The notes beneath the pieces were generated by a model. That model did no database searches, was not told where the DNA came from, and worked only from the letters and a program-made list of their open reading frames with translations. A program made the translations under genes and the position numbers. This document shows positions 51,834 to 60,184 of a stretch of DNA of 64,000 bases, one piece after another; the stretch's first letter is position 1, and every line of letters begins with the position of its first letter. Source of the stretch: Proteus terrae (GTDB taxonomy: Bacteria > Pseudomonadota > Gammaproteobacteria > Enterobacterales > Enterobacteriaceae); contig NZ_PENS01000015.1 of the NCBI RefSeq assembly GCF_003144325.1, forward strand, positions 62,001 to 126,000, written 5' to 3'.

Positions 51834-52405
51834 TGAAATACATCATTGGGATATTTGTATTGATGTTAACGGCATGTTCAAGTCAGACTAATAAAACGTA
51901 TTATCAGTTGCCTGATGTTTATCAAGGCAGCGTACCAGAACAAGTCTCAGTAACACAATCAGCTAAGAAGCCTCAAATTTGGGTTCAGCCGATCCGTTTA
52001 TCTAATATGTTAGTCAATGCTGGAATTGTTTATCAAACGACGGATATTAACTATACCGTGGCTAATCAGCACCTATGGATTAACCCACTTGATCAGCAGT
52101 TACAACAGAACCTTATTTCAGGTTTAACAAAAGCCTTACCGGGTACAGTGGTTGCTAATCAACCTGTTGAAGATAACTTGGCGAAATTAACAGTCACGGT
52201 CAATTACTTTCAAGGTCGTTATGATGGGCAGGTGATTATTTCGGGTGACTGGATTTATACTGAAAACAATAAAGTGATTAATCAGCCATTTTCTTTAGTT
52301 TTAACGCAAACAGAAGATGGTTATCCAGCTTTAGTGCGTACATTAGGACAGGGATGGGAGCAAGTTGTTTCTGATATAGCGAAAGCAATTCAAGCTCAAT
52401 ATTAA
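51830..52405 (+). CDS. pqiC: Outer membrane lipoprotein PqiC (YmbA)
   Basis: A 191-residue lipoprotein with a short signal peptide and lipobox LTAC (Cys16), followed by SS, compatible with sorting to the outer membrane. The DUF330/ABC-type auxiliary transport fold includes YYQLPD and the GYPALVRTLGQGWEQVVSDIA end. It completes the PqiABC system by docking the PqiB needle at the outer membrane. Its ATG overlaps the pqiB stop by 4 bases. Confidence 0.94.
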   Translation: MMKYIIGIFVLMLTACSSQTNKTYYQLPDVYQGSVPEQVSVTQSAKKPQIWVQPIRLSNMLVNAGIVYQTTDINYTVANQHLWINPLDQQLQQNLISGLTKALPGTVVANQPVEDNLAKLTVTVNYFQGRYDGQVIISGDWIYTENNKVINQPFSLVLTQTEDGYPALVRTLGQGWEQVVSDIAKAIQAQY

Positions 52406-52428
52406 CTGACTTAGTATTACGTTTATTC

Positions 52429-52478
52429 AAACCCAATATTCTCTTAATTTGTGTCTAAGTTGAATATTGGGTTTTGTT
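52429..52478 (+). terminator. pqi operon terminator (long-loop hairpin)
   Basis: AAACCCAATATTC (52429-52441) and GAATATTGGGTTT (52462-52474), 13-bp stem and 20-base loop, then TGTTTG. It covers the upstream extension of the next open frame, which supports the ATG at 52502 for that gene. Confidence 0.7.
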
Positions 52479-52501
52479 TGTTAAAAAATAAAGGAAACAA
52501 T

Positions 52502-52915
52502 ATGTTAGAAATCCTTAAAAAGAAATATCCCACTGCGATCAGTTGGTCATTTGGTGATAATGCTCAGTTAGCGGATGAGTTGGCTATGCTGGTGGTAGAA
52601 GGAAAAAAAACGGCAACGTGTAGCTCATTAAATGGCTTTTTTAGTGACAGCGTTATTCCTGTTATTGGGGGATTTAGTATTATTCTAAACAGTCAAAATG
52701 AGCCAGTTTGTGTTATTCGAACACGTTCTTTGCAGCTAATCCGATTTAATGAAGTTACCGAAGAATTGGCTAAGAGAGAGGGGGAAGGAGATTTAAGTTT
52801 GGCGTATTGGCAAGAAGGGCATAAAGATTTCTTTAATCGAGAAGGCCATTTTTCAGAAGATATGGAGTTGGTATTTGAAGAGTTTGAATTAATAGAAGTA
52901 TGTAAGAGGTGTTAA
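52502..52915 (+). CDS. ASCH-domain protein (PUA-like fold), function unknown
   Basis: A 137-residue protein with the ASCH signature: EGKKTATCSSL near residue 36, PVIGGFSIILNSQNEPVCVIRTRSLQLIRFNEV in the middle, and EGEGDLSLAYWQEGHKDFF near the end. ASCH domains are PUA-like and are thought to bind RNA or nucleotides; the related YqfB is an N4-acetylcytidine amidohydrolase. Lys/Glu residues of that active site are plausible in EGKK but not proven. AAAGGA lies upstream of the ATG at 52502. The gene stands alone between pqiC and rmf, not an E. coli arrangement. Confidence 0.82.
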   Translation: MLEILKKKYPTAISWSFGDNAQLADELAMLVVEGKKTATCSSLNGFFSDSVIPVIGGFSIILNSQNEPVCVIRTRSLQLIRFNEVTEELAKREGEGDLSLAYWQEGHKDFFNREGHFSEDMELVFEEFELIEVCKRC

Positions 52916-52931
52916 TAGCCTCTTTTATTTT
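52904..52931 (+). terminator. Terminator overlapping the ASCH gene stop
   Basis: AAGAGG (52904-52909) and CCTCTT (52919-52924) with the stop codon in the 9-base loop, followed by TTATTTT. Confidence 0.7.
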
Positions 52932-53389
52932 CAATAATAGCTAATTCCTTAATAAAACAAAGGTAATTAAAACGAGTTTTCTACAAAAAAATAAAAATAG
53001 AGCAAAAAGTTATATTTATAAACCAAGCCTTATATTGACATAAATTTAAATAAAAACATTATTTTATCTTATTTAATTTATTGGTTTCATAAGATAAACC
53101 TAAAAAGGTTATTTTTTATTCCTCTATCTTTATAAAATATCAATAACTTATAATCACCACAATATAACTCATTAAAAGAAGTAGCTAATATTTTTAATTA
53201 AAACATTAAATAAAATAAATGATAACTATTGTTATTAAACTTGCGGTTGGCTCAACATCACAAATATGACATTTGTATTAACTTCTTTACTTGCTTAAAT
53301 GCTCAATAAAGCGTATCAATTTATAGTGGTTGTTGAAAAAACAATCATTATCTTTCCGCTTAAACTTAGAACGTGAGGGTTGTCTAGAT
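52932..53389 (+). other. Intergenic region upstream of rmf
   Basis: About 460 bases, extremely AT-rich. ACAAAT-ATGAC-ATTTGT (53260-53276) is a small inverted repeat. The rmf ribosome binding site GAGGG is at 53375-53379. In-frame codons upstream of 53390 (from 53330) are not part of RMF. No promoter could be fixed, although rmf is normally ppGpp-induced. Confidence 0.5.
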
Positions 53390-53560
53390 ATGAAAAGACA
53401 GAAACGAGATCGTTTAGCAAGAGCATTATCGAAAGGTTATCAAGCTGGTATGCAAGGCCGTTCAAAAGAACTTTGCCCTTATTTCGCCATTGATGCGCGT
53501 TCACATTGGCTTGGAGGCTGGCGACAGGCCATGGAAGATCGCCCGAGTCTGGTAAAATAA
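53390..53560 (+). CDS. rmf: Ribosome modulation factor
   Basis: A 56-residue basic protein, MKRQKRDRLARALSKGYQAG at the start, very close to E. coli RMF (55). It dimerises 70S ribosomes into inactive 100S particles in stationary phase. GRSKELCPY and WLGGWRQAMEDR are the conserved blocks. The open frame continues upstream, but the ATG at 53390 matches the family and has GAGGG 10 bases away. It converges on fabA. Confidence 0.95.
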   Translation: MKRQKRDRLARALSKGYQAGMQGRSKELCPYFAIDARSHWLGGWRQAMEDRPSLVK

Positions 53561-53724
53561 ATAACCCGTCGTAGTGAAATAGATAATAGCTTATTTTTAG
53601 TTTTATTAAATATTATCACTAAGATTTTACCGACAATCAAAACGAGGTTATTTATATACATTCCTATGTACACATTGAGCATAGGACAATTTGATTATAA
53701 ATAACAAAAAATCAATTTGGATAT

Positions 53725-53755
53725 AAAAAGGCTTACATATTTTGTAAGCCTTTTT
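53725..53755 (+). terminator. rmf terminator
   Basis: AAAAAGGCTTACA and TGTAAGCCTTTTT with loop TATTT. Confidence 0.85.
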
Positions 53756-53907
53756 ACGTTATCTTATCATTACTTTTTTAATTTTGTTTTATGAAAACTT
53801 TTGCATAAGCGAAAACCATAAATAGTAAGAAAAATAGCAAGAATTCTATGCGCGTGTTTTATAACCAATCAATTTGTTATAAAGGGAAAATAGACTATTG
53901 GAGTAGA

Positions 53908-53944
53908 TAAAAAAATACCGTGTACTTTATATTACACGGTATTT
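53908..53944 (-). terminator. fabA terminator
   Basis: AAATACCGTGTA (53913-53924) and TACACGGTATTT (53933-53944); on the minus strand seven T follow the stem. Confidence 0.9.
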
Positions 53945-53972
53945 CTATAATAGATTCAGATTTTGATCGAAC

Positions 53973-54491
53973 TTAGAATGCAGTTGTATCTTTAAATAAG
54001 CCAACTTTTAAGTCTTTTGCTTCATAAATTAGCTTACCATCAACATACACTTCGCCATCGGCAATACACATAATCAGTTTACGATTGATAACACGTTTGA
54101 AATCAATTTTATAGGTAACTTTTTTTGCTGTTGGTAATATTTGTCCGGTAAATTTAACTTCACCAACACCAAGCGCACGGCCTTTACCTTCACCACCAAG
54201 CCAGCCAAGATAGAAGCCAACCAGTTGCCACATGGCATCTAGGCCTAAGCAACCCGGCATAACAGGGTCATTGACGAAGTGGCAATCAAAGAACCATAAA
54301 TCTGGCTTGATATCGAATTCTGCTTCGATAAAGCCTTTATTATGGGTGCCGCCATCTTCCGTCATTTTAATGATGCGATCCATCATTAGCATATTACCAG
54401 ATGGCAGTGGTGGGCCATCTTGGCCAAATAATTCACCACGGCCTGAAGCAATGAGGTCTTCTTTAGAATAAGATTCGCGTTTATCAACCAT
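53973..54491 (-). CDS. fabA: 3-hydroxydecanoyl-ACP dehydratase/isomerase
   Basis: A 172-residue hot-dog-fold enzyme (E. coli 172) that dehydrates 3-hydroxydecanoyl-ACP and isomerises the trans-2 to the cis-3 product, the entry to unsaturated fatty acids. The catalytic His71 lies in FDCHFVND and the catalytic Asp85 in [11 protein letters not shown]. It is preceded by a promoter with adjacent FadR- and FabR-like boxes. lonH lies upstream on the same strand, as in E. coli. Confidence 0.98.
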   Translation of the reverse strand: MVDKRESYSKEDLIASGRGELFGQDGPPLPSGNMLMMDRIIKMTEDGGTHNKGFIEAEFDIKPDLWFFDCHFVNDPVMPGCLGLDAMWQLVGFYLGWLGGEGKGRALGVGEVKFTGQILPTAKKVTYKIDFKRVINRKLIMCIADGEVYVDGKLIYEAKDLKVGLFKDTTAF

Positions 54492-54524
54492 TGTCTATAT
54501 AGCCTTTATCAAGTGTAAGACAAC

Positions 54525-54565
54525 AGAATAGCTTACACTTGTACGCTGAACAACTCCGATCACTT
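54525..54565 (-). promoter_or_regulatory. fabA promoter with FadR and FabR boxes
   Basis: On the minus strand TTGTTC (54553-54548), 17 bases, TATTCT (54530-54525) forms the promoter. AAGTGATCGGAGTTGTT (54565-54549) differs at two positions from the FadR site I recall for E. coli fabA and touches the -35, the activator position. AGCGTACAAGTGTAAGCT (54547-54530) is a near-palindrome of FabR type filling the spacer, the repressor position. Confidence 0.75.
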
Positions 54566-54574
54566 GAAATAGAA

Positions 54575-56317
54575 TTATCTGAATAGACGTAAGAACCAAG
54601 GTAATTTAGGTCTATCCTGATTATTTGCGAGTGTTATACGATCATGAATAACAGCTAACAAGTGTGAGTCTGATTGTTCTGGTTCACATTGCTCTTCATA
54701 ATATGGCTGACGAGTCAGTAACGTTATTGCTTCTGCTACATGAGTGACAGGCCAAATATGAAATTTCTCTTCTTTTACCGCTTGCTGCACATTTTCGTTA
54801 AGTACAAGATGACGAATATTAGCAAGGGGGATAATCACGCCTTGCGCACCCGTTAATCCTCTTTGTTGGCAGATATCAAAGAAGCCTTCGATTTTCTGGT
54901 TTACGCCACCAATTGGTTGAACTTGACCAAATTGATCGACTGCACCTGTAACGGCAATTTGCTGATCAATAGGTTGTTGTGCCAGAGTGCTAATAAATGC
55001 ACATAATTCAGCCAAAGAGGCGCTATCACCATCAACTTCGCCATATGATTGCTCAAAAACAATCGAGGTGCTAAATGGCTGTGGTTGGTCTAAACGTAAT
55101 TCTGAGTTCAAGTAAGCTTGCATAATCATCATTCCTTTAGCATGAAGATTGCCACCAAGCTCAGCTTTTCGCTCAACATCCGTAAATTCACCATCACCTA
55201 TATGTGCAACGCAGGTAATTCGAGTCGGTTCTCCGATTAAATCAGGATATCCCGGGTAATCTAAGACAGAAAGTCCATTGATTTGACCAACAGCTTCACC
55301 TTCTGTTTGTATCATGACTTGGTCTTGTAAAATCTCATCACGGCTACGCTCTAACAAATAGCTGTGTCGCCATAGGCGATTTTCTTCTGCTTTTTTCAGT
55401 GCATCGGCAGTTAGAGAAGTCTCATGATTGAAACGTATTGCATAACGAAGTTGGCGTAAAAGCCACTCTAAATCGAGGCTCAGCATTAGCTGATCTTCAT
55501 GCTGTCTTGCTGCTTGTGTTAGCAAGACTTCCCAAGCATCCGCAGATAAAGAAGGGAGTCGATATTTTTGGCACAGTGAATTTACAAAGCCACACCATTG
55601 AGCAAGTGCTGTTTCATCTTCTAAATACATGTCGTATTCATATTCACCATATAAAGCTGCGCTACTTAGCTCAGGCTCCATAAATTCAAGCTCTTCAAGG
55701 CTTAGCCTATCACCAACTAAAATCACACGAAGATTGAGCGGCATACTTTCAATAGGTAAAGGCAGGGACTGATTGTCATTCCAGACAAGCCACTCAAAAC
55801 GTTGCTCTTCAACCATTTTTTTAAGGCGAAACCACATTAGTGGTTGTGCGAGTAAAGACTTTATAGAGAGGACTAAAATGCCTCCATTTACTTTATGCAA
55901 TAAGCCTGGGCTAAGAGTAACTTCGTCTTTATGGCAATAGAATGAACCAAAGAGTTGTTCTGGTTCTATCCATTGGCAACAAGTAATAGATTCTGATGAT
56001 GAAAATGCGCCGAGTACATTTTCTTGCCAATCGATTTTATTGGTTTCTGCTTGATAGCTACCAACAACAGGATTAGTTTTGATCCCTGATTGCGTTAATG
56101 TGTCTGTCAACATATCAAAGTAAGCAGTAGAATCATCCGCTTTTAGCAGCATAAACTGCCCTGAATCTGCATTGTTTAACCATTGCAAGCTTTCATACAG
56201 GCGAGGTTGAACCTCACGAAGTAGAGATGCAGGTAATTGAGATGCTGTTTGAAAGAAAGTTTGGTAGGAGGCGTAATCAGGACGTAACGCCTGCCATTCT
56301 AATTCGTTGTTTTTCAA
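54575..56317 (-). CDS. ycbZ: LonH/YcbZ, Lon-type protease without a usable Walker A
   Basis: A 580-residue protein (E. coli YcbZ 586) with a C-terminal Lon protease domain: catalytic Ser432 in VDGDSASLAEL and Lys475 in GGVNQKIEGF. The N-terminal two thirds resemble an AAA+ module, but no GxxGxGK[ST] P-loop is present, so ATPase activity is unlikely. Biological substrates are unknown. The only plausible start is a TTG at 56317; MKNNELEWQALRPDYASYQ then aligns with the E. coli N-terminus. It is divergent from matP. Confidence 0.9.
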   Translation of the reverse strand: MKNNELEWQALRPDYASYQTFFQTASQLPASLLREVQPRLYESLQWLNNADSGQFMLLKADDSTAYFDMLTDTLTQSGIKTNPVVGSYQAETNKIDWQENVLGAFSSSESITCCQWIEPEQLFGSFYCHKDEVTLSPGLLHKVNGGILVLSIKSLLAQPLMWFRLKKMVEEQRFEWLVWNDNQSLPLPIESMPLNLRVILVGDRLSLEELEFMEPELSSAALYGEYEYDMYLEDETALAQWCGFVNSLCQKYRLPSLSADAWEVLLTQAARQHEDQLMLSLDLEWLLRQLRYAIRFNHETSLTADALKKAEENRLWRHSYLLERSRDEILQDQVMIQTEGEAVGQINGLSVLDYPGYPDLIGEPTRITCVAHIGDGEFTDVERKAELGGNLHAKGMMIMQAYLNSELRLDQPQPFSTSIVFEQSYGEVDGDSASLAELCAFISTLAQQPIDQQIAVTGAVDQFGQVQPIGGVNQKIEGFFDICQQRGLTGAQGVIIPLANIRHLVLNENVQQAVKEEKFHIWPVTHVAEAITLLTRQPYYEEQCEPEQSDSHLLAVIHDRITLANNQDRPKLPWFLRLFR

Positions 56318-56678
56318 GGTTACCGTTTTTATTATTGATTAGTGAAAAGAGATAATTAGATATCGTATAAGTTGATATCTATCCTGCAATAAGACGGTTC
56401 TTTAACTGTCATCAACTGCATAGGCAGGGAATATGTATCGCTACGACCTTATAATCACGAGTTAATAAGTGGTCATTAAGGTTTTATGATAGCGACGCTC
56501 GATTCTATCATAACGTGCTCAGAAAACTATCCCTTATCAAGGCTTGTTATTAATTGATAAGCAAGATTATCTAAAATAACTTCGTCTATAAAATAGTCAA
56601 AAAATTTCGGTTCAGTGGCAGTATTTTTGTAAAATTGTTGATATGCTACTATATAGTTACGTTGTCACGGGATTTTGT
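56318..56678. promoter_or_regulatory. Divergent lonH / matP control region with three inverted repeats
   Basis: 361 bases holding AGATATC-N9-GATATCT (56358-56380), TTATGATAG-N12-CTATCATAA (56484-56513) and CTTATCAA-N13-TTGATAAG (56533-56561), and a matS-like 13-mer at 56656-56668. The repeats are too poor in GC and lack T runs to be terminators; operators or RNA hairpins are the alternatives. Confidence 0.5.
56656..56668 (+). promoter_or_regulatory. matS-like MatP binding site upstream of matP
   Basis: GTTACGTTGTCAC agrees with the matS consensus GTGACRNYGTCAC at 12 of 13 positions (third base T instead of G). It ends 10 bases before the matP ATG, overlapping the expected ribosome binding site region. 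MatP binding here would suggest autoregulation; that is inference. Confidence 0.5.
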
Positions 56679-57140
56679 ATGAAATATCAACAATTAGAGA
56701 ACCTAGAATGTGGCTGGAAGTGGGCCTACTTAGTAAAAAAACACCGCGAAGGTGAATTAATTACCCGCTATATAGAAAAAAGTGCAGCTGATGAAGTTAT
56801 TGAGCAATTGTTGCTTCTTGAATCGCAACCATTAAAAGTTTTAGAGTGGATAGATCTGCATATGGATCCTGGTTTATCTAATCGGATGAAGCAAACTATT
56901 CGTGCTCGTAGAAAGCGTTATTTTAATGCAGAGCATCAACATACGCGCAAAAAATCAATCGACTTAACGTTTAAAGTTTGGCAACGCTTATCTGCATTGT
57001 CACAACGAAGAGGGATCACATTATCAGAAACGATAGTGCAATTAATCGAAGACGCTGAGCGAAAAGAACAATATGCATTGAAAGTGCATAGTTTAAAAGA
57101 TGGGCTTATTGAGTTATTAGAACGCGATAAAGAAAAATAA
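56679..57140 (+). CDS. matP: Macrodomain Ter protein MatP
   Basis: A 153-residue DNA-binding protein (E. coli 150) that binds matS sites in the terminus region, bridges them, displaces MukBEF and links the terminus to the divisome. The N-terminal four-helix part ([31 protein letters not shown]) is followed by the basic RKKR-rich ribbon-helix-helix region ([16 protein letters not shown]) and the C-terminal coiled coil. An upstream in-frame ATG at 56643 is rejected: it would place the matS-like site in the coding region and lacks homology. Confidence 0.96.
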   Translation: MKYQQLENLECGWKWAYLVKKHREGELITRYIEKSAADEVIEQLLLLESQPLKVLEWIDLHMDPGLSNRMKQTIRARRKRYFNAEHQHTRKKSIDLTFKVWQRLSALSQRRGITLSETIVQLIEDAERKEQYALKVHSLKDGLIELLERDKEK

Positions 57141-57275
57141 GTTACATTAATTTTGGCTAACCGTCTTTGATAATTTATTTTTATAGTTATTTTTGTTCTC
57201 TGTTTTTATTGTGATATTTCATACCTGTTCGAAAACGTTTTTGTCTTTATGTTCCTACCTTAATTTTATCTCTAT

Positions 57276-57305
57276 AAAGAAAAACCCTGCCAATGGCAGG
57301 GTTTT
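57276..57305 (-). terminator. ompA terminator
   Basis: AAAACCCTGCC and GGCAGGGTTTT around AAT, T-rich after the stem on the minus strand; it can also stop matP transcripts. Confidence 0.9.
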
Positions 57306-57340
57306 GAATTCATCAACAGTAGATTATTCTACTATATGAA

Positions 57341-58432
57341 TTATTGACCAGGTTGAACAATAACTTCAGTTGTACCTTGGATTTCAATTTCAACACGACG
57401 GTCTGGCGCTAAGCAATCGATCAGAGCTGAACGAGCTTTAACGTTGTCACATGTGTTGCCAGTAACTGGGTTTTCTTTACCACGACCTTCTGCAGAGATG
57501 CTGTTTGCAGGGATACCTTTAGATACCAGGTAATCAACTACAGATTGAGCACGTTTTTCTGACAGAGGCAGGTTGTAGTTTTGTGAACCAATACGGTCAG
57601 TGTAACCAATAACTACTACACGACCTTGAGTTGGGTCGATGTTAGCCAGTTCATTGTACAGACCATTCAGAGCTTCTTGACCTTCAGCTTTCAGAGTAGA
57701 TTTGTTGAAGTTAAACAGAACGTCTGAACGTAGAGTAAAGGTTTTGTTCTCAACAACTGGAGCTGGAGCTACAACTGGTGCTGGAGCTACAACTGGAGCT
57801 GGAGTTTCTTGGTTGAAGCGGTAAGCAACACCAACACTCAGCATGCCGTTGTCTGGACGCGTATTCAGAGTACCTTTATCACCAATGTTGTTGATCCACT
57901 GATATTCAACACGGGTAGCGATGTTTGGAGTGATCGCGTATTCAGTACCTAATGCGAATACTGGAGAAACACCAGTGTCGTTATTAGAGAAACGTTCTTG
58001 TTTTGGAGATAAAGAAGTAGCGTTTTTAGTTGCAGAAGAATCTGCACGCCATACCATACCACCTAAACGTGTATAAACGTCTAAGTCTTCCATTACTGGA
58101 TAGCTTAATTTAGTGGTTAATTGGATACCTTGAGCACGGAATGCACCGTTGTCATATGAACCTTTATAAGTCATACGACCTAACCAATCATAACCCAGTT
58201 CAAAACCTAAGTATTGGTTGTACTGATAACCAGCAAATGCACCTGCACCTAACTGATCACGGTGAGTGTTACCGTTACCGATAGAAGTTTCACCGAAATG
58301 GTTACTTGTACCTTGGTATTGAGACCAACCTAATTTACCACCAGTATACCAGGTATTGTCTTTTGGAGCTGCTTGCGCTGCAGTTGCGAAAGCTGCCACT
58401 GCCACTGCTAATGCGATAGCTGTCTTTTTCAT
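57341..58432 (-). CDS. ompA: Outer membrane protein A
   Basis: A 363-residue protein with a 21-residue signal peptide (ends TAAQA), an eight-stranded beta-barrel up to about residue 195, a Pro/Ala hinge with three APAPVV-type repeats, and a C-terminal OmpA domain that binds peptidoglycan ([39 protein letters not shown]). Two cysteines (CDN...LIDC) form the C-terminal disulfide. The ATG at 58432 follows GATAACGAGGCG, nearly the E. coli ribosome binding site. Upstream in-frame codons to 58450 are excluded. Codon use is of the high-expression kind. Confidence 0.98.
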   Translation of the reverse strand: MKKTAIALAVAVAAFATAAQAAPKDNTWYTGGKLGWSQYQGTSNHFGETSIGNGNTHRDQLGAGAFAGYQYNQYLGFELGYDWLGRMTYKGSYDNGAFRAQGIQLTTKLSYPVMEDLDVYTRLGGMVWRADSSATKNATSLSPKQERFSNNDTGVSPVFALGTEYAITPNIATRVEYQWINNIGDKGTLNTRPDNGMLSVGVAYRFNQETPAPVVAPAPVVAPAPVVENKTFTLRSDVLFNFNKSTLKAEGQEALNGLYNELANIDPTQGRVVVIGYTDRIGSQNYNLPLSEKRAQSVVDYLVSKGIPANSISAEGRGKENPVTGNTCDNVKARSALIDCLAPDRRVEIEIQGTTEVIVQPGQ

Positions 58433-58603
58433 TTTACGCCTCGTTATCATCCAAGTTAGGCATTTGGCTTTAAGCCTTATTATTTGCCCTTGGTTAAATT
58501 ATTGTTAGGAATCCAATGCTTTCATCAAGTGATGATCCCAAAAATGGGATTTAAAGCATAACCTTAACGACATAAAGTCTACAGTGAACTTAAAAAGTTA
58601 CAA
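58433..58603 (-). promoter_or_regulatory. ompA leader with hairpins and possible promoter
   Basis: The leader contains ATCCCA-AAAA-TGGGAT (58535-58550) and the palindrome CATCA-AG-TGATG (58523-58534) side by side; E. coli ompA mRNA is protected from decay by 5' stem-loops. A weak promoter candidate on the minus strand is TTGTAA (58603-58598), 16 bases, TAGACT (58581-58576). The sequence near the ribosome binding site is conserved with E. coli, where MicA pairs. Confidence 0.5.
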
Positions 58604-58775
58604 GTAATCCTTTAAAATTCGACTTAAAATTTTAAAAAGATCCGCCTTATTCCACAATGGGAAAGATTCTGTATTTTTGTTAAATTTATTGTAACTATTT
58701 GATTTAGGTTATAAATGCATTTGACTTATCTTAAATGATACCAGGGTGTTTTGAGTATTAGGAAAACTCTTAAAT

Positions 58776-58793
58776 TTCACTAATGGTAGTGAA
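58776..58793 (-). terminator. Hairpin overlapping the sulA stop
   Basis: TTCACTA-ATGG-TAGTGAA, 7-bp stem containing the sulA stop codon; on the minus strand a weak AT-rich stretch follows. May be a terminator or a 3' stabilising hairpin. Confidence 0.45.
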
Positions 58794-59331
58794 TTGAATG
58801 AATTTTTACGGAATTCAAATGTCGTTTAGATGCATTACTACTTTCTAAATGGATATTCGTACTAATTTGCTGTCGCATAATAAACCCGAGGGTTTTTCCT
58901 TTATTGGCAGCAGATTCTAACCGTTTCATCTCTTCTGACGATATTTCTGGTAACCAACCGAGCACTACACTGTAATTACCACTCACCAGTGCTTTTTCCA
59001 TTAAATCAACAGTGGTTATCATATTTATATGATTTAATTGAATTATTTTGTTAAGCGGTAATCCTGCATTTTTTAACCAAGCACGATTTAGCTTTTGTTG
59101 TGGGTTTAGCCACAATAACCAGCGTGATTCATGGCTATACTGTTTTAGTAGTGGTAAAAGGATGTGATTAATGACGAGCGGATTTTGGTAGAGAAGTTCA
59201 CTCACCATACCTTGTTTATTATTACTATCGTAAGTCGCCACTGTTGAAGGGATAGATAGAGGTAATACCTCATTTGAGATCTCTTGGAGAATGGTGTTCT
59301 GTCTTGTCGGAGATGATGTTGAGAGTTTCAT
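58780..59331 (-). CDS. sulA: SOS cell division inhibitor SulA
   Basis: A 183-residue protein (E. coli 169) that blocks FtsZ polymerisation when DNA is damaged. The conserved core runs LLPLLKQYSHESRWLLWLNPQQKL...AGLPLNKIIQL and GNYSVVLGWLPEISSEEM...GFIMR, and the end KIHSIHYH matches the Lon-recognised tail of E. coli (KIHSNLYH). The N-terminal 45 residues are divergent. AGAGG is well placed before the ATG at 59331. A LexA box covers its promoter, which fits SOS control. Confidence 0.95.
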   Translation of the reverse strand: MKLSTSSPTRQNTILQEISNEVLPLSIPSTVATYDSNNKQGMVSELLYQNPLVINHILLPLLKQYSHESRWLLWLNPQQKLNRAWLKNAGLPLNKIIQLNHINMITTVDLMEKALVSGNYSVVLGWLPEISSEEMKRLESAANKGKTLGFIMRQQISTNIHLESSNASKRHLNSVKIHSIHYH

Positions 59332-59352
59332 GTTTACCTCTGCCTATATGCA

Positions 59353-59393
59353 CTGTATGAATATACAGTATCTCTAAATTTCGCTTAAATCAA
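59353..59393 (-). promoter_or_regulatory. sulA promoter with LexA box
   Basis: CTGT-ATGAATAT-ACAG (59353-59368) is a perfect CTGT-N8-ACAG SOS box in an A/T-rich core. On the minus strand TTGATT (59393-59388), 17 bases, TACTGT (59370-59365) is the promoter, so bound LexA covers the -10 and start site. Confidence 0.9.
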
Positions 59394-59560
59394 GCTCATT
59401 TTTTTGAAAGTTCCTCTCAAATTTCATGTAAATCTCTATTTTTAAGTCGTTAACTATTGGCAATAAAAAGGAAATTCTTTATTGTCTTTCTTGTTATATC
59501 TTATGCATGTTTTTGAATTCAAAGATAAAATTTAATCTTAAAATTTGTGTTGGAGTTTCA

Positions 59561-60169
59561 ATGTTATTTTTACCTGAGCAAAGGAAGGCTCATTTGTTAT
59601 CGCGTATTGCGCAATATGGGGAGTTAACAACAAAGTCTCAATTTGGTGGTGTTAGCTTAATGATTGATGATGTTATGTTTGCTATCACGTCTGACAATGA
59701 GTTTTATTTAAAAGGAAGTGGTTTTTTAGAAACTCTCTATAAGGCAACAAAAATGAGTTCCTATACCTATTTGAAAAAAGGAATTCCTATCATATTGCGT
59801 TATTACCACATAACGGATTCGTTATGGGAAAATCAGCAAAAATTAGATCAATATATTGATATGTCATATCACTACAGCATTCAAGAATATTTAGGGCAAC
59901 GAAAGAAGCCTTGCAGAATAAAAGACTTACCTAATCTAGGTGTGATATTAGAAAAAAGGTTGAATCAAATTGGTATTAATCAAGTTGAAGAACTGCGCTT
60001 AATCGGTGCTAAAGCGTGTTATCTAAAACTAATGCATAGCCAAAATTTGAGAAATAGTGAACTTTTACTTTCATTGGCAGGAGCAATTGTTGGGTGCCAT
60101 CGTTCAGTATTGCCTAGTCAACTTAAAATGGAGTTATTAAATTGGTACAACGAATTGTCTTTTCAATAA
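59561..60169 (+). CDS. sxy: Competence activator TfoX/Sxy
   Basis: A 202-residue protein homologous to E. coli Sxy, which acts with CRP at CRP-S promoters of competence genes. The TfoX N-terminal domain (FGGVSLMIDDVMFAITSDNEFYLKG) and the C-terminal helical domain (KDLPNLGVILEKRLNQIGINQVEELRLIGAKACY) are both complete. An upstream ATG at 59507 is in frame, but GGAG at 59552-59555 directs the ATG at 59561. It is divergent from sulA. Its presence together with comEC suggests an intact transformation pathway elsewhere in the genome. Confidence 0.93.
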   Translation: MLFLPEQRKAHLLSRIAQYGELTTKSQFGGVSLMIDDVMFAITSDNEFYLKGSGFLETLYKATKMSSYTYLKKGIPIILRYYHITDSLWENQQKLDQYIDMSYHYSIQEYLGQRKKPCRIKDLPNLGVILEKRLNQIGINQVEELRLIGAKACYLKLMHSQNLRNSELLLSLAGAIVGCHRSVLPSQLKMELLNWYNELSFQ

Positions 60170-60184
60170 GATAAAAGTAATGAC

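Larger units (their letters stand above)
53561..53972. other. Intergenic region between rmf and fabA
   Basis: 412 bases between convergent genes, with one terminator for each direction (53725-53755 and 53911-53944). The 165 bases between the rmf stop and its terminator would make an unusually long 3' untranslated region. No gene is seen. Confidence 0.5.
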
